Shown here one piece after another: positions 1-9,009 of a DNA stretch of 64,000 nucleotides; position 1 is the first letter of the stretch; each line of letters begins with the position of its first letter. The notes under the pieces are model-generated. The model saw only the letters and a program-made list of their open reading frames with translations, searched no databases and was not told the DNA's origin. The translations under genes were made by a program, and so were the position numbers. This stretch comes from a bacterium (GTDB taxonomy: Bacteria; Electryoneota; Electryoneia; Electryoneales; Electryoneaceae), in assembly GCA_028278125.1 (NCBI GenBank), contig JANQEY010000121.1:1-64000 (forward strand), written 5' to 3'.

Positions 1-119
1 CTTCACAGATAATTGTGTCGTGGGGATTGAACCGAATAAAGAACGGATCGACTATTTCCTCAATAACAGCCTGATGCTTGTAACTGCACTCAATCCGCAC
101 GACACAATTATCTGTGAAG
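1..119. repeat. Fold-back inverted repeat at window edge
   Basis: Bases 1-30 and 90-119 are reverse complements with a single mismatch (23 versus 97); the outermost 22 bp are perfect. The arms enclose bases 31-89. The left arm and spacer encode, on the plus strand, the piece of fumarase that should follow the minus-strand fumC fragment ending at 98. A natural 7-bp inverted match (24-30 with 90-96) sits exactly at the turn, as expected where a polymerase switched strands. The arm starts at base 1, which suggests a contig end. I read it as a probable chimeric fold-back; a real micro-inversion is the alternative. Confidence 0.9.
2..100 (+). pseudogene. fumC: Displaced piece of fumC on the opposite strand
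   Basis: Reading from base 2 this segment encodes a conserved stretch of class II fumarase. It starts with [15 protein letters not shown] and runs on through a [13 protein letters not shown] block, then leaves homology at 101. The main fumC body lies on the minus strand and stops matching the family exactly at CVV, codon 98-100. Joining that body to codons 23-100 here would restore an uninterrupted FumC up to about residue 414. Only the last roughly 50 residues of the family would then be missing. It is a fragment and not a separate gene. Confidence 0.85.
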
Positions 120-1261
120 CTGACGCAAGCATCTCCGATGAGCCTTACAGAATGGAGGAGGTTATGGATCATAACCGGTTTAAAAACGTTAAGTTCATAA
201 TGACCATTTGAACCACCGAAATTAACTGCAACATCATTTCCAAACACCTGGGCGGCAACCATGGTAATCGCTTCGCTCTGGGTTGGATTAACCTTACCCG
301 GCATAATCGAGCTGCCCGGTTCATTTGCCGGGAGGATCAACTCGCCAATTCCACAACGAGGTCCGGAACCCAGCAGACGGATGTCGTTGCCTATTTTCAT
401 CAGGCTGGCTGCGATAGTTTTTAAGGTGCCGCTTGCAGATACGACTGCGTCGTGAGTGGCAAGAGCCTCAAACTTATTGGGTGCTGTTACAAACGGTAAG
501 CCGGTAATTTCCGCGATGTGTTCTGCACTTTTGACCGCAAAGTCCTTGTGAGTGTTGAGTCCGGTTCCCACCGCGGTACCACCTAATGCAAGCTCGTAAA
601 GATCTGGAAGGACATTATCGATTCTTTCAAGGGCTTTAGTTAACTGGTGAGCATATCCTCCAAATTCCTGCCCAAGAGTTAAGGGTACAGCGTCCATCAG
701 ATGGGTACGCCCGATTTTAATGATCCCGTTAAACTCTTCACTCTTATCCTTTAAAGCGTTACGGAGTTTCATAACACTTGGAATCAGGTGTTGTACGAAT
801 CTTTCAGCAGCAGCGATATGCATCGCTGTGGGAAAGGTGTCATTTGAGGATTGCGCTTTGTTGACGTCATCATTTGGATGAATCGGATCCTTTGAACCAA
901 GCTTGCCACCGTAAATTTCGATTGCACGGTTAGCGATTACCTCGTTTGTGTTCATATTGGTCTGGGTACCTGAACCGGTCTGCCAGATCACCAGTGGAAA
1001 ATGATCATCCAGTTTTCCCTCAATAACCTCATCAGCCGCCTGGACAATCAATTCAGCCTTTTCCTGGGGTAATACACTAAGTTCGGCGTTAACCAATGCG
1101 GCAGCTTTTTTCAGGATTCCAAGGGCTCGGATCAACTCACGCGGCATCTTATCGCCGCCAATTTTAAAATTCTGCAGGCTACGAGCAGTCTGGGCACCGA
1201 AATAGCTGTTCACCGGGACTTTCATTTCGCCCATGGTGTCTTTTTCAATCCTGTAATCCAT
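98..1261 (-). CDS. fumC: Fumarate hydratase class II (3' end broken)
   Basis: Cytosolic fumarase interconverting fumarate and L-malate in the TCA cycle. The protein starts [13 protein letters not shown] and keeps the class II landmarks: GSGTQTNMN near residue 98, SSND near 135, GRTHLMDA near 182 and the fumarase/aspartase signature [11 protein letters not shown] near 316. The ATG at 1261 follows a strong AG-rich ribosome site (GGGAGGGGGAGG). Homology is continuous for 388 codons to position 98. There the strand folds back, and codons below 98 are the antisense of fumarase sequence, open to the window edge without a stop. The rest of the family sequence appears on the plus strand. elbB lies 124 bp upstream on the same strand. 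Confidence 0.95.
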
Positions 1262-1385
1262 GTTGTTGAACCTCCCCCTCCCAAGTGGGATATTTGAGAA
1301 AAATTTTTCTGAAAAAGGAAGAAAAGGCGGGCAGGATTATAGCCGCCTTTTGCTTATTGAATATAAAAATCTTCGAAAATCTTCG

Positions 1386-2048
1386 TTATGCCAGTTCCAT
1401 AACCTTGTTTACCAGCGCTTTGATGCCTTTCGAAATATCCTTGATACCTGGACCAAGCATATATGCGGGTGTTGAGACAATCTTGTTTGACTCATCAACA
1501 ACACAATCATCAACACTGCAATTAACGTGCTCCGCACCCATCGAGTCAATAGCTTCCGCCGTACCGGGATCATTACCGATGGTTAATTTTACCTTTATCC
1601 CTTTTTCGCCAAGTACTTTGGCGACCAGGGCAGGGGCAATACACATCGGTGCAACCGGTTTATTCGCCTCGTTAAACTCAATCACACTTCGTGCTGCTTC
1701 GTCGTCAACCATACATTCGGGACCGTCAACAGCGAAAGTACACAAGTTCTTGGCGGCACCGAATCCACCGGGAAAAACAAGCGCGTCAAAATCAGATGCC
1801 TTTAATTCGGATAATGGTTTGATATCACCGCGGGCAATCCTGGCTGCTTCGGTTAGTACATTACGGCTTTCGCCTTCGGCAGGTTCACCCTTGGAATGGT
1901 TAATCACATGCATTTGATTAATATCAGGCGCAAAACATTGTACTTCCGCACCGGCTTCATCAAGGTAGAGAAGTGTTAAAACAGCCTCATGTAATTCGCT
2001 TCCATCATAAACACCACTGCCAGATAGAACAACCGCAATTTTTGCCAT
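1386..2048 (-). CDS. elbB: ElbB-like DJ-1/PfpI family glyoxalase
   Basis: A 220-residue DJ-1/PfpI-superfamily protein closely matching ElbB, named for enhanced lycopene synthesis in E. coli and reported to have weak glyoxalase activity. Visible landmarks are VVLSGSGVYDGSELHE at the N-terminus, FPGGFGAAKNL near residue 93, the nucleophile-elbow cysteine in PMCIAPAL (about C136), and DDCVVDESNKIVSTPAYML near the end. The ATG at 2048 is chosen over one 15 nt upstream because GGAGG lies just ahead of it, and the upstream ATG overlaps that ribosome site. Its physiological role here is unknown; stress or isoprenoid metabolism is only a family-level guess. Confidence 0.9.
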   Translation of the reverse strand: MAKIAVVLSGSGVYDGSELHEAVLTLLYLDEAGAEVQCFAPDINQMHVINHSKGEPAEGESRNVLTEAARIARGDIKPLSELKASDFDALVFPGGFGAAKNLCTFAVDGPECMVDDEAARSVIEFNEANKPVAPMCIAPALVAKVLGEKGIKVKLTIGNDPGTAEAIDSMGAEHVNCSVDDCVVDESNKIVSTPAYMLGPGIKDISKGIKALVNKVMELA

Positions 2049-2374
2049 TTCTATTTCCTCCAAACTCGATTTATGCTCTCAAGGATAAGTTCTAAAGTAA
2101 TGATATTTATAGCATACGGTAAGAGCTAACTTATACTTCTAAACCTACATGAACCAATAGATAGAGTCAAGAGAAAACAGATTTCCATCTATGTTGAGAT
2201 GATTACGAGGCCGACTACGAGCAAAACGAATCAAAAAGATTGAATGATCATTACCTCAATGTGGAATAGAAAGGAAGTTGCGAAAGATGTATCTATTTCG
2301 TTAATTGGAGAACATAAACTGGTGAGTGTTCTGTTGCCAGTCTCTAAATACCCCAATACTGATTGCAAACAGAT
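2049..2374. other. Intergenic region between divergent genes
   Basis: About 326 bp between elbB (-) and the NusG-domain-II gene (+). No RNA gene or strong hairpin was found. A 39-codon open frame (2259-2378, +, ATG start) ends in a TGA overlapping the ATG at 2375. This could be a coupling leader ORF, but it has no recognisable similarity and no clear ribosome site, so it is not called as a gene. The space presumably holds the divergent promoters; none matches a consensus well. Confidence 0.4.
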
Positions 2375-2746
2375 ATGAAAATTAAAGTAGGTGACATTGT
2401 TGTAATACTTTCACTGGTAGTGATATCGTGCAGTGTGATCTTTCTCTCCTTTGCTTATTCAAAACAATCAGGTCGTTCAGCTCTGGTTAACGTCAACGGC
2501 AAACCAACCGCAACTTTAAAGCTGGAAACCCCCACCAGGTTGGAAGTTACCGGTCCTGTCGGGATAACGGTTGTTGAAGTTGATGAGAAGGGCGCCTTTA
2601 TCAGCGAGTCACCATGCCCGCATCACTATTGTATCAGGATGGGACACGCGAGGATAAAGGGTCAGACAATAGTGTGTGTGCCAAATGGAGTATCTCTAAG
2701 AATTATTGGCGGTGATGGCGAGGGTGTTGATGGGGTAGTTGGATGA
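2375..2746 (+). CDS. NusG domain II-containing membrane-anchored protein
   Basis: A 123-residue protein with one N-terminal membrane segment (about residues 8-27) and an extracytoplasmic NusG domain II-like beta domain. It carries the cysteine pattern typical of this family: SPCPHHYC (about C81 and C86) followed by GQTIVCVPNGV (C101). Stand-alone NusG_II proteins are habitually found next to Gx transporter genes, as here. The next gene starts at 2743 inside this gene's stop region (ATGA overlap), implying translational coupling. The ATG at 2375 is preferred to an in-frame TTG at 2363; neither has a good ribosome site. Function is unknown; a lipid/quinone or redox-envelope role is a guess from the neighbour. 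Confidence 0.8.
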   Translation: MKIKVGDIVVILSLVVISCSVIFLSFAYSKQSGRSALVNVNGKPTATLKLETPTRLEVTGPVGITVVEVDEKGAFISESPCPHHYCIRMGHARIKGQTIVCVPNGVSLRIIGGDGEGVDGVVG

Positions 2747-3321
2747 GAATATTTGATGGTAAACTGGAGAAAAATTCGGAAGAAATTATTCATTCTTCAT
2801 CCACCAGTAATTCAAACCGCCTGAACCTGGTGAAATACCTTACCCGGATAGCATTATGGACGTCGATTGGGGCTGTGCTGGCGGGAATTGAAAGGCTTAT
2901 ACCAACACCACTGCCCTGGATTAAACTCGGCCTGGCAAACGGTGCGGCGCTGGTAGTTCTATATTTAAATGGCTGGAAATCAGCATTATTGGTAAATGTT
3001 TTAAGAGTCATTATCATAGCCCTGTTCCTTGGGAGTTGGTCAAATCCTTCATTCTGGTTGTCTCTATCTGGTGCAGTTGCTTCAGTTCCAGCTATGGCAG
3101 TTGTCAAAACAATAGGAATTAACAAGATCAGTCCGGTTGGTGTCTCAGCTACAGGTGCCTGGGTACATATGCTGGTACAGTTTATTGTAGCGTCATTTTC
3201 AATTGTCAGGCATTCCTCGTTAATGGTTCTGGCGGGTCCAAGTCTGATAGCTGCTATTATTTCAGGTATTCTTGTTGGGATTATTGCAGAACAACTGTTA
3301 AAAAGATTAACATATAGATAA
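2743..3321 (+). CDS. Gx transporter family protein (HepPP synthase I-like)
   Basis: A 192-residue integral membrane protein of the Gx transporter family, often annotated heptaprenyl diphosphate synthase component I. It resembles ECF-type substrate-binding subunits. After a short charged N-terminus the conserved block runs TSIGAVLAGIERLIP, then WIKLGLANGAAL, followed by several hydrophobic helices (to about residue 185). The start overlaps the stop of the NusG_II gene by 4 nt. That pairing is a recurring cassette in anaerobic bacteria. Substrate is not known and the synthase name is probably historical. Confidence 0.8.
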   Translation: MRIFDGKLEKNSEEIIHSSSTSNSNRLNLVKYLTRIALWTSIGAVLAGIERLIPTPLPWIKLGLANGAALVVLYLNGWKSALLVNVLRVIIIALFLGSWSNPSFWLSLSGAVASVPAMAVVKTIGINKISPVGVSATGAWVHMLVQFIVASFSIVRHSSLMVLAGPSLIAAIISGILVGIIAEQLLKRLTYR

Positions 3322-3356
3322 CGGGAATTTTAGTTCATCAAGCACGGTGATTAAAA

Positions 3357-4148
3357 ATGAAAAGAGATTTTGCACGGTTAGGGATATCACCTATCCTCTT
3401 GATAATTGTGTTAATTTTTCAGGGATGTGACAGTTCCAGTGGTGTTTCATCCGGGGGAGATTCCGGGTACGAGATGACGATGCAGCTTGGATCCAACCTA
3501 CTTGAAGGTGGAGGAATTACCGAATTGAGCATGTCATTAAAGGATGCATTCGGGATGAAACTTCATGATCAGTCTATCCAGTTTATTCTCTATGAGGAAC
3601 CGCTGGGATTTCCCACAGTCGGTGTGTTGAATGTTGCTGTTGCTGCAACTGATACGAATGCTGCTCATGGGTTAACACCACCTGTAAGTTTCCAGACACA
3701 GGGGCTGGGGACAGCGATAATAAAAGCTGTTTACAACGATGTTGCCGGGAACAGGCTGGATAGCGCCGAAGTTGAGATCGATGTTGTGATAAGTCTTCAC
3801 TCCCTAACCCTGACATTATTCCCGGGTGATTCTATCGCTACAGGGGAAACCACTCAGATCAGTAGTATAATTTTTGAAGGAAGCCAGGAAACAGCGGTCA
3901 GGGTTGCAGGAAAAACTATCAGGTTCCTGGCAACTGATCAAAATAGTCCTCTTGATCTGTTCGGTGTAGTAGAACCGGAAGATTTTGGTATTTCAAATAC
4001 TGACCAACCCGATGGCCTGGATGGAGATTATACATTCCAATCAAATATACCAGGATATGCATTAATTAAAGCAATTTATTATAATGGATTGGGACAAGTG
4101 GCAGACTCCGCCGTGGCAACAATCAGGGTTTACCCATTCGAACCATAA
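3357..4148 (+). CDS. Secreted lipoprotein with Ig-like repeats, unknown function
   Basis: A 263-residue predicted lipoprotein. It has a positively charged N-terminus, a hydrophobic stretch and a lipobox ending IFQGC (C24), followed by a Ser/Gly-rich linker. The rest appears to be two related beta-rich modules: each contains an initial value-like statement (MTMQLGSNLLEGGGITEL; LTLFPGDSIATGETTQ) and ends with GTAIIKAVYND or GYALIKAIYYN. This resembles Ig-like/invasin-type domains repeated in FCB surface proteins. The gene sits alone between the Gx transporter and the SGNH hydrolase. No enzyme motif was seen. Confidence 0.65.
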   Translation: MKRDFARLGISPILLIIVLIFQGCDSSSGVSSGGDSGYEMTMQLGSNLLEGGGITELSMSLKDAFGMKLHDQSIQFILYEEPLGFPTVGVLNVAVAATDTNAAHGLTPPVSFQTQGLGTAIIKAVYNDVAGNRLDSAEVEIDVVISLHSLTLTLFPGDSIATGETTQISSIIFEGSQETAVRVAGKTIRFLATDQNSPLDLFGVVEPEDFGISNTDQPDGLDGDYTFQSNIPGYALIKAIYYNGLGQVADSAVATIRVYPFEP

Positions 4149-4216
4149 TTTAATAATCAATCAAGATACTTAATTGTTTCAAGTGTTCTTAAAATTTGTG
4201 GAGATTTTGTCACTCT

Positions 4217-5536
4217 ATGCCTCCAGGGCGGAATGATACAAAAAAAATCTATGCCGGTAATATCCTTGCGTTTGGGTCGACGGTATTTCTATCGGCCATC
4301 ATTGTCTGGGGAATAATACTGCTCTTTAACGCCCTTCCTGAAAATCTACCACATGGCGGTTCTGAAAGATTAAGAATTATCCTTCCTGCACTTTTCCTGA
4401 ATTTCCTGGTATTTTCCATTATCGCTCTACTTGTAAAATTCAATAATAGTCTGAATAAAGCAGCTCGAAACAACTTTATAATAAACATAGTATTATTGTT
4501 TGTAGTGATTTACCTCCCGATCTCAATCCTAGAAATTTCACTGGGGCCATTTGTCGGGAATAACAGGGCAACATCAATTTTTATTCCTGACAGCAAACGT
4601 ATCTGGAAACTGAAACCGGTTGCAGAAGATACCTGGGGAGGAGTGAATGTTCGTATCAACTCTCACGGTTTCCGTGGCAATGAAATCAGCAGCCAAAAAT
4701 CGAAAGATGAACCGAAGATTCTCTATCTAGGTGATTCAGTCACGTTCGGTTATCTTCTCGAAAATGAGAATGACTGCTTCCCGAATATTATTGAATCAAT
4801 GCTAGAGGATAGCCTGAAGTGTAATATTGAGACAATTAATGCCGGAATCGGCGGGTATTCACCGTGGCAGGAAAAAATACTTCTTGAAGAGAGCGGTTTG
4901 GATTTTGATCCTGACCTGGTCGTTTTGACAATCGTTTTAAACGATTTTACACAGAAATTTTCACTGGAGGAATATGGGGGATTCTGGAAAGGATACCAGT
5001 TGGCGATGAATACGTCATATTTCGTCAGCAGGCTTGAGAAGAGGAGCAATATAGTAGGTTTCATTCGCAAACAGGTTATAAATCAAAGATATGGATTTGA
5101 TCCTGTACATAAGGCTGAACTGGAAGAGATTAAGATGTCGCAGGTACTTTTATATAACACACAGCCTGATACAGTGAAGAGGGCAGTTGATACAACATTG
5201 GAATATGTTTTATCGATTTCAGATATATGCAGGAACAACAATATAGAACTCCTGGTCATTCTATTTCCTGCCATCTACCAGCTGATGGATGTAGTGGGTA
5301 CTAAATTCCTGGATGAGCAGCTTACTGAATTTGTGCAGGAACATGATATTGATTTTATAAGTCTTACTCCTGTTTTCGATGAAAAGTTAAAAGAATCAAA
5401 TCAACCATTTGAAGCGTTTTTCCTCGATGACAATCACCCAGGTCGAAATGGAAATATTGTTGCCGCGACCGCAATTACTGATTATATATGCAAAGAAGAA
5501 TTAATTACCTGCCCAAAATTGCGTGATTCGAAATAA
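4217..5536 (+). CDS. Membrane-anchored SGNH/GDSL-family hydrolase
   Basis: A protein of about 439 residues with three N-terminal membrane helices (roughly residues 15-37, 54-74 and 86-108) and a C-terminal SGNH hydrolase-type domain. Block I is LGDSVTFGY (Ser about 174), block II is AGIGGYSP, block III is LND (Asn about 242), and block V is the DDNHPG pair (Asp about 405, His about 407). All four SGNH residues are therefore present. Such domains act as esterases or acetyltransferases/deacetylases on surface glycans. The membrane anchor suggests envelope polysaccharide modification, but the substrate is unknown. ATG at 4217 is assumed; an in-frame TTG lies 21 nt upstream and neither start has a strong ribosome site. 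Confidence 0.75.
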   Translation: MPPGRNDTKKIYAGNILAFGSTVFLSAIIVWGIILLFNALPENLPHGGSERLRIILPALFLNFLVFSIIALLVKFNNSLNKAARNNFIINIVLLFVVIYLPISILEISLGPFVGNNRATSIFIPDSKRIWKLKPVAEDTWGGVNVRINSHGFRGNEISSQKSKDEPKILYLGDSVTFGYLLENENDCFPNIIESMLEDSLKCNIETINAGIGGYSPWQEKILLEESGLDFDPDLVVLTIVLNDFTQKFSLEEYGGFWKGYQLAMNTSYFVSRLEKRSNIVGFIRKQVINQRYGFDPVHKAELEEIKMSQVLLYNTQPDTVKRAVDTTLEYVLSISDICRNNNIELLVILFPAIYQLMDVVGTKFLDEQLTEFVQEHDIDFISLTPVFDEKLKESNQPFEAFFLDDNHPGRNGNIVAATAITDYICKEELITCPKLRDSK

Positions 5537-5583
5537 AAAATTGGTTACCTTTAGCCGAATCCACTATTCGGGAGTAGGCCAGA

Positions 5584-6411
5584 ATGGATCGTTCAGAACA
5601 GACGTCAATACGCAAAAAAACCAGGTTCCATCATATACTAATTTCCTGTTTCTTACTACCCTTCATCGTATTTTTATTATTTACTGGTTGTGCATCCACA
5701 CCGCGTCATCCCGTTAAAGCTTACGATGCGGGTAAATGGGATTCTGCTATAGATGATGCTCGGCAATGGCTCGAAGTACATCCACAAGATACAACAGTAA
5801 TAATCATCCTCGGCCAAAGTGCATTTCTGATGGGTGATACGACAACAGGTCTCGATGCCCTTCAACCATTGGCATTCTCAATTGATGATAAGAAATTGAA
5901 CAGCTCTATCCTGGACGCGGCTATTGCAGAAGGAAAGCTTGATCTAGCACGTGAATTGATTTCCCGTCATATTGCGCATTCAGTCGATGATGAAAAACTT
6001 GATAAAAAATTCGCCATAGTCGAGAGAAGAATCCACGATTCGGAAATAGCAGCTGTCAAAGGTGACAGCGCGATGCTCATCCAGGACTGGACAAGCGCGG
6101 CTCGAGCATTTCGTTCAGCGATCAGCGACTATTCAGGCAACGAAGAATACCGGGTAAAACTTCACCTGGCCAGGGCGGAAATGAGTATCCAGAATGGGGA
6201 CGAGGATGGATTTAACATTGCACTGAAACATGTTGAAAAAGCAATTAAACTTCAGCCTGAAAATGCCCTCGCCTGGTGGATAAAGGGAGATGTATATCTG
6301 AAAATCGGGGACAACGAAGAGGCCAGGAAATCATTCCTGGAATCGTTAAATCTTGGAATAAAATCACCTTATTACCAGCGAGCCATAGCAGTAGTGGAGA
6401 GTGCTGAGTGA
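5584..6411 (+). CDS. TPR-containing lipoprotein
   Basis: A 275-residue protein with a long basic N-terminus, a hydrophobic segment and lipobox FLLFTGC (C36), followed by tetratricopeptide-type helical pairs. A clear TPR is AWWIKGDVYLKIGDNEEARK near residue 235, preceded by weaker ones. It is probably an outer-membrane or periplasmic scaffold. Its stop overlaps the GTG start of the histidine kinase (GTGA), so it is likely cotranscribed with the two-component system and may be a signalling or envelope accessory. That link rests on position only. Confidence 0.7.
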   Translation: MDRSEQTSIRKKTRFHHILISCFLLPFIVFLLFTGCASTPRHPVKAYDAGKWDSAIDDARQWLEVHPQDTTVIIILGQSAFLMGDTTTGLDALQPLAFSIDDKKLNSSILDAAIAEGKLDLARELISRHIAHSVDDEKLDKKFAIVERRIHDSEIAAVKGDSAMLIQDWTSAARAFRSAISDYSGNEEYRVKLHLARAEMSIQNGDEDGFNIALKHVEKAIKLQPENALAWWIKGDVYLKIGDNEEARKSFLESLNLGIKSPYYQRAIAVVESAE

Positions 6412-7610
6412 TAAACGATTCAACAGAATCTATAAATACACAGTTTCAGAACAGGCTGTTCAGCATCAGGCAGATAATGGCTGAATATTCAGACGCGGAA
6501 GAATTCAGCAACAGCCTGCTGGAGGAATTGCAGCGTCTGTTTAACTTGCGTGATCTTCAGCTTACTGTCTACTATGACCAGCCTCTTGCACTGGAGGTGA
6601 TTCATTACAGGTTAAGGGACAATGATTTTTTCTCTTCAAGCGTCACCGTGGCTGAAGAAGAAGATATCCTGGCAACCGATACTGAAGAGGTGCTTGCTCC
6701 TGATAAATCTATCTATAGTTACCCCTTAACCTTCAGGAGTAGGTTGGTTGGACTGCTGATGATAGGGGAAAAGTTCGATTCTTCCGAGTTAAGTAGCGAT
6801 GAGCTGGATCATATTGAAATGATACTTCCCCTGGTAGCTGTTGGGGTTGACAATGTCTCAATGATTCGACAGGTTCGTGAAACCCAGGCACGATTATTCG
6901 AAAGTGAAAAACTGGCATCTATAGGACAACTTGCCAGTGGGATCGCGCATGAAATAAGGAATCCGCTCTCGAGCGTGAAGATGAACCTGCAGGGTTTGTC
7001 ACGAAATGAAAGTCTTACTGAAAGAAACCGGAGAAGAGTTACAATTTGCCTCGACGCAATAGACCGGCTGGACCATATTATCGGCGAGATGATGAGGCTA
7101 GCTCGTCGTACACGCCTGGAAGTAAAAACAACCGGTGCCATGAAGTTGATACGTCAGAGTGTTGAGATGGCCAGGGCTGAACTGAAAGAGAGGAATGTAG
7201 AGGTAAATATTGATGAGAGTCTAGAGTTATCTGATATACAAGTCGATGAGTCACAGATAACCCACGCTTTATTAAACTTGATCCTGAATGCCGCCCAGGC
7301 AATTGAAAGGGATGGAACAATTAACATCCAGGCTGAACAATACGGAAAAGGTGTTGAATTTATAATAGAGGATAACGGTCCGGGGATACCGGAAGATTTA
7401 AGAAGAGATATCTTTAATCCATTTTTTACTACAAAAGCAATTGGAACAGGTCTGGGACTTGCGAATGTTTTAAAATCAGTCCAGGAGCACGGGGGTGAAC
7501 TGGATTTTATCAGCAAGTCCGGGAAGGGAACTACATTTTACATGAGATTGCCGGAGAAACCGCCTAAACGCATGGATGATCCATCCGCGCTTAGGGTAGT
7601 TCCAAAGTGA
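6408..7610 (+). CDS. Cytoplasmic sensor histidine kinase (NtrB-like)
   Basis: A 400-residue histidine kinase with no membrane segments. Residues 1-155 form a sensory region of GAF-like character. A HisKA domain has the H-box ASGIAHEIRNPLSSV (phospho-accepting His about 181). The HATPase_c domain has N-box LLNLILNAAQAI, G1 box DNGPGIP and G2 region GTGLGLANV. The kinase thus carries every catalytic box. Its GTG start overlaps the lipoprotein stop, and its stop lies 17 nt before the response regulator start. It should phosphorylate that NtrC-type regulator; the signal sensed is unknown. Confidence 0.9.
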   Translation: MINDSTESINTQFQNRLFSIRQIMAEYSDAEEFSNSLLEELQRLFNLRDLQLTVYYDQPLALEVIHYRLRDNDFFSSSVTVAEEEDILATDTEEVLAPDKSIYSYPLTFRSRLVGLLMIGEKFDSSELSSDELDHIEMILPLVAVGVDNVSMIRQVRETQARLFESEKLASIGQLASGIAHEIRNPLSSVKMNLQGLSRNESLTERNRRRVTICLDAIDRLDHIIGEMMRLARRTRLEVKTTGAMKLIRQSVEMARAELKERNVEVNIDESLELSDIQVDESQITHALLNLILNAAQAIERDGTINIQAEQYGKGVEFIIEDNGPGIPEDLRRDIFNPFFTTKAIGTGLGLANVLKSVQEHGGELDFISKSGKGTTFYMRLPEKPPKRMDDPSALRVVPK

Positions 7611-7627
7611 AAGAGCCGGGGGAATTG

Positions 7628-9007
7628 ATGGCAACAATATTATTAATCGATGATGATGTCAAACTGACAGAATCAATCGAGCTGAATGTTGGTGAAGATC
7701 TCTACGACTGGATTATTGCACACGACGGTGAAGAGGGGTATAGCAAACTCGTGGGTAGCGATCCTGACCTGGTGATCTGTGATATCCGTATGCCAAAAAT
7801 GGACGGTATGACGTTCCTGGAAAAGGTAAACGAGAGTTTTACCGGGCTCCCGGTTATTATGATTACCGCCTATGAGGATATGGAAACAACTATCAAGGCA
7901 ATGCAGTTGGGAGCGCTGGATTACGTTCGGAAACCAATTGATACGAACGAGCTCGAGCTGACCATAAAACGTGCGCTTGATAATGTTCAGCGAGAACGGA
8001 ACCTGCACCGTCTTGTAAATGAGATCTCCACCAAGTACAGGATGAATAACCTTGTGGGTTCTACACCCGCAATGCAGGAAATTTTTAAAACCATTGGACA
8101 AGTTACCTTGAGCAGGGTCAGTGTTCTTGTTACTGGGGAATCGGGGACCGGGAAAGAGCTGATTGCCAAGGCTGTCCACTATAACAGCCCTTCCAAGGAT
8201 TCACCGTTTATCGCGATCAATTGCAGTGCGATTCCGGAAGGGTTGATCGAAAGCGAACTCTTTGGTCATGAAAAGGGTGCATTCACCGGTGCGGTAGCTA
8301 CGACAAAAGGGAAATTTGAGATCGCCGGGAATGGATCTATCTTCCTCGATGAAATCGGCGATATTCCTTTGAGTCTTCAGGCTAAACTACTCCGTGTTCT
8401 CCAGGAAAAGGAATTTAACAGGGTGGGAAGTTCCAAAAGAATTCCTTTTACAGCACGAATCCTGACAGCCACAAATCGAAACCTGAAGCACATGGTCAGC
8501 CAGGGAACGTTCAGGGAGGACCTGTACTACAGGATTGCCGTTGTTCATATCGAGGTTCCCCCATTACGTGAACGCAGGGAGGATATTCTAAAACTGGCAG
8601 AATATCTTGTAGATAAGGTGAACCATGACCTTGGAACCCAGGTAAGACGTATCGATCCCGCGGCAATGGAGATATTGAGAAATTATGATTACCCGGGAAA
8701 TGTGCGAGAGCTTGAGAATATCCTGCGACATGCTGTTGTTATGGCCAAGGGTGATATCCTGATGAAGGATAGCTTACCTGAGGTTGAAGGATCAGGTTAT
8801 AAAAAAGAGGAACACACTTCAGGATTTACTTTTCCAAGGAACCTGGTTCCTTTGGACGAGATCGAAAGGCGATATATCCTGCACGCTCTCCAGACAACAG
8901 GATGGAAGAAAAAACAGACTTGCGAATATCTCAATATCGCCAGGACAACGCTGGACAGGAAAATTGACCAGTTTGGAATAAAAATTCCACGGAAAAACAG
9001 TACATAA
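7628..9007 (+). CDS. Sigma-54-dependent response regulator (NtrC family)
   Basis: A 459-residue regulator with three parts. The receiver domain holds the acidic triad at LIDDD, phospho-acceptor Asp52 in CDIRMP, Thr80 and Lys102. The AAA+ sigma-54 activator domain has Walker A GESGTGKE (170-177) and the sigma-54-contact loop GAFTGA (217-222). The C-terminal Fis-type helix-turn-helix contains YLNIARTTLDRKI. The ATG at 7628 follows GGGGGA and gives the canonical MATILLIDDD start; an in-frame GTG at 7607 overlaps the kinase. It would activate rpoN-dependent promoters, and rpoN itself lies at 38.2 kb. Targets cannot be read from the window. Confidence 0.92.
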   Translation: MATILLIDDDVKLTESIELNVGEDLYDWIIAHDGEEGYSKLVGSDPDLVICDIRMPKMDGMTFLEKVNESFTGLPVIMITAYEDMETTIKAMQLGALDYVRKPIDTNELELTIKRALDNVQRERNLHRLVNEISTKYRMNNLVGSTPAMQEIFKTIGQVTLSRVSVLVTGESGTGKELIAKAVHYNSPSKDSPFIAINCSAIPEGLIESELFGHEKGAFTGAVATTKGKFEIAGNGSIFLDEIGDIPLSLQAKLLRVLQEKEFNRVGSSKRIPFTARILTATNRNLKHMVSQGTFREDLYYRIAVVHIEVPPLRERREDILKLAEYLVDKVNHDLGTQVRRIDPAAMEILRNYDYPGNVRELENILRHAVVMAKGDILMKDSLPEVEGSGYKKEEHTSGFTFPRNLVPLDEIERRYILHALQTTGWKKKQTCEYLNIARTTLDRKIDQFGIKIPRKNST

Positions 9008-9009
9008 GA

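Noticed and set aside
1285..1917. 210-codon plus-strand frame overlapping elbB
   Set aside because: It is antisense to a clearly homologous elbB; composition is Ser/Ala-rich shadow sequence with no recognised domain.
2259..2378. 39-codon leader ORF ending at the NusG_II start codon
   Set aside because: The ATGA overlap is attractive, but length, missing ribosome site and lack of similarity do not support a gene call.
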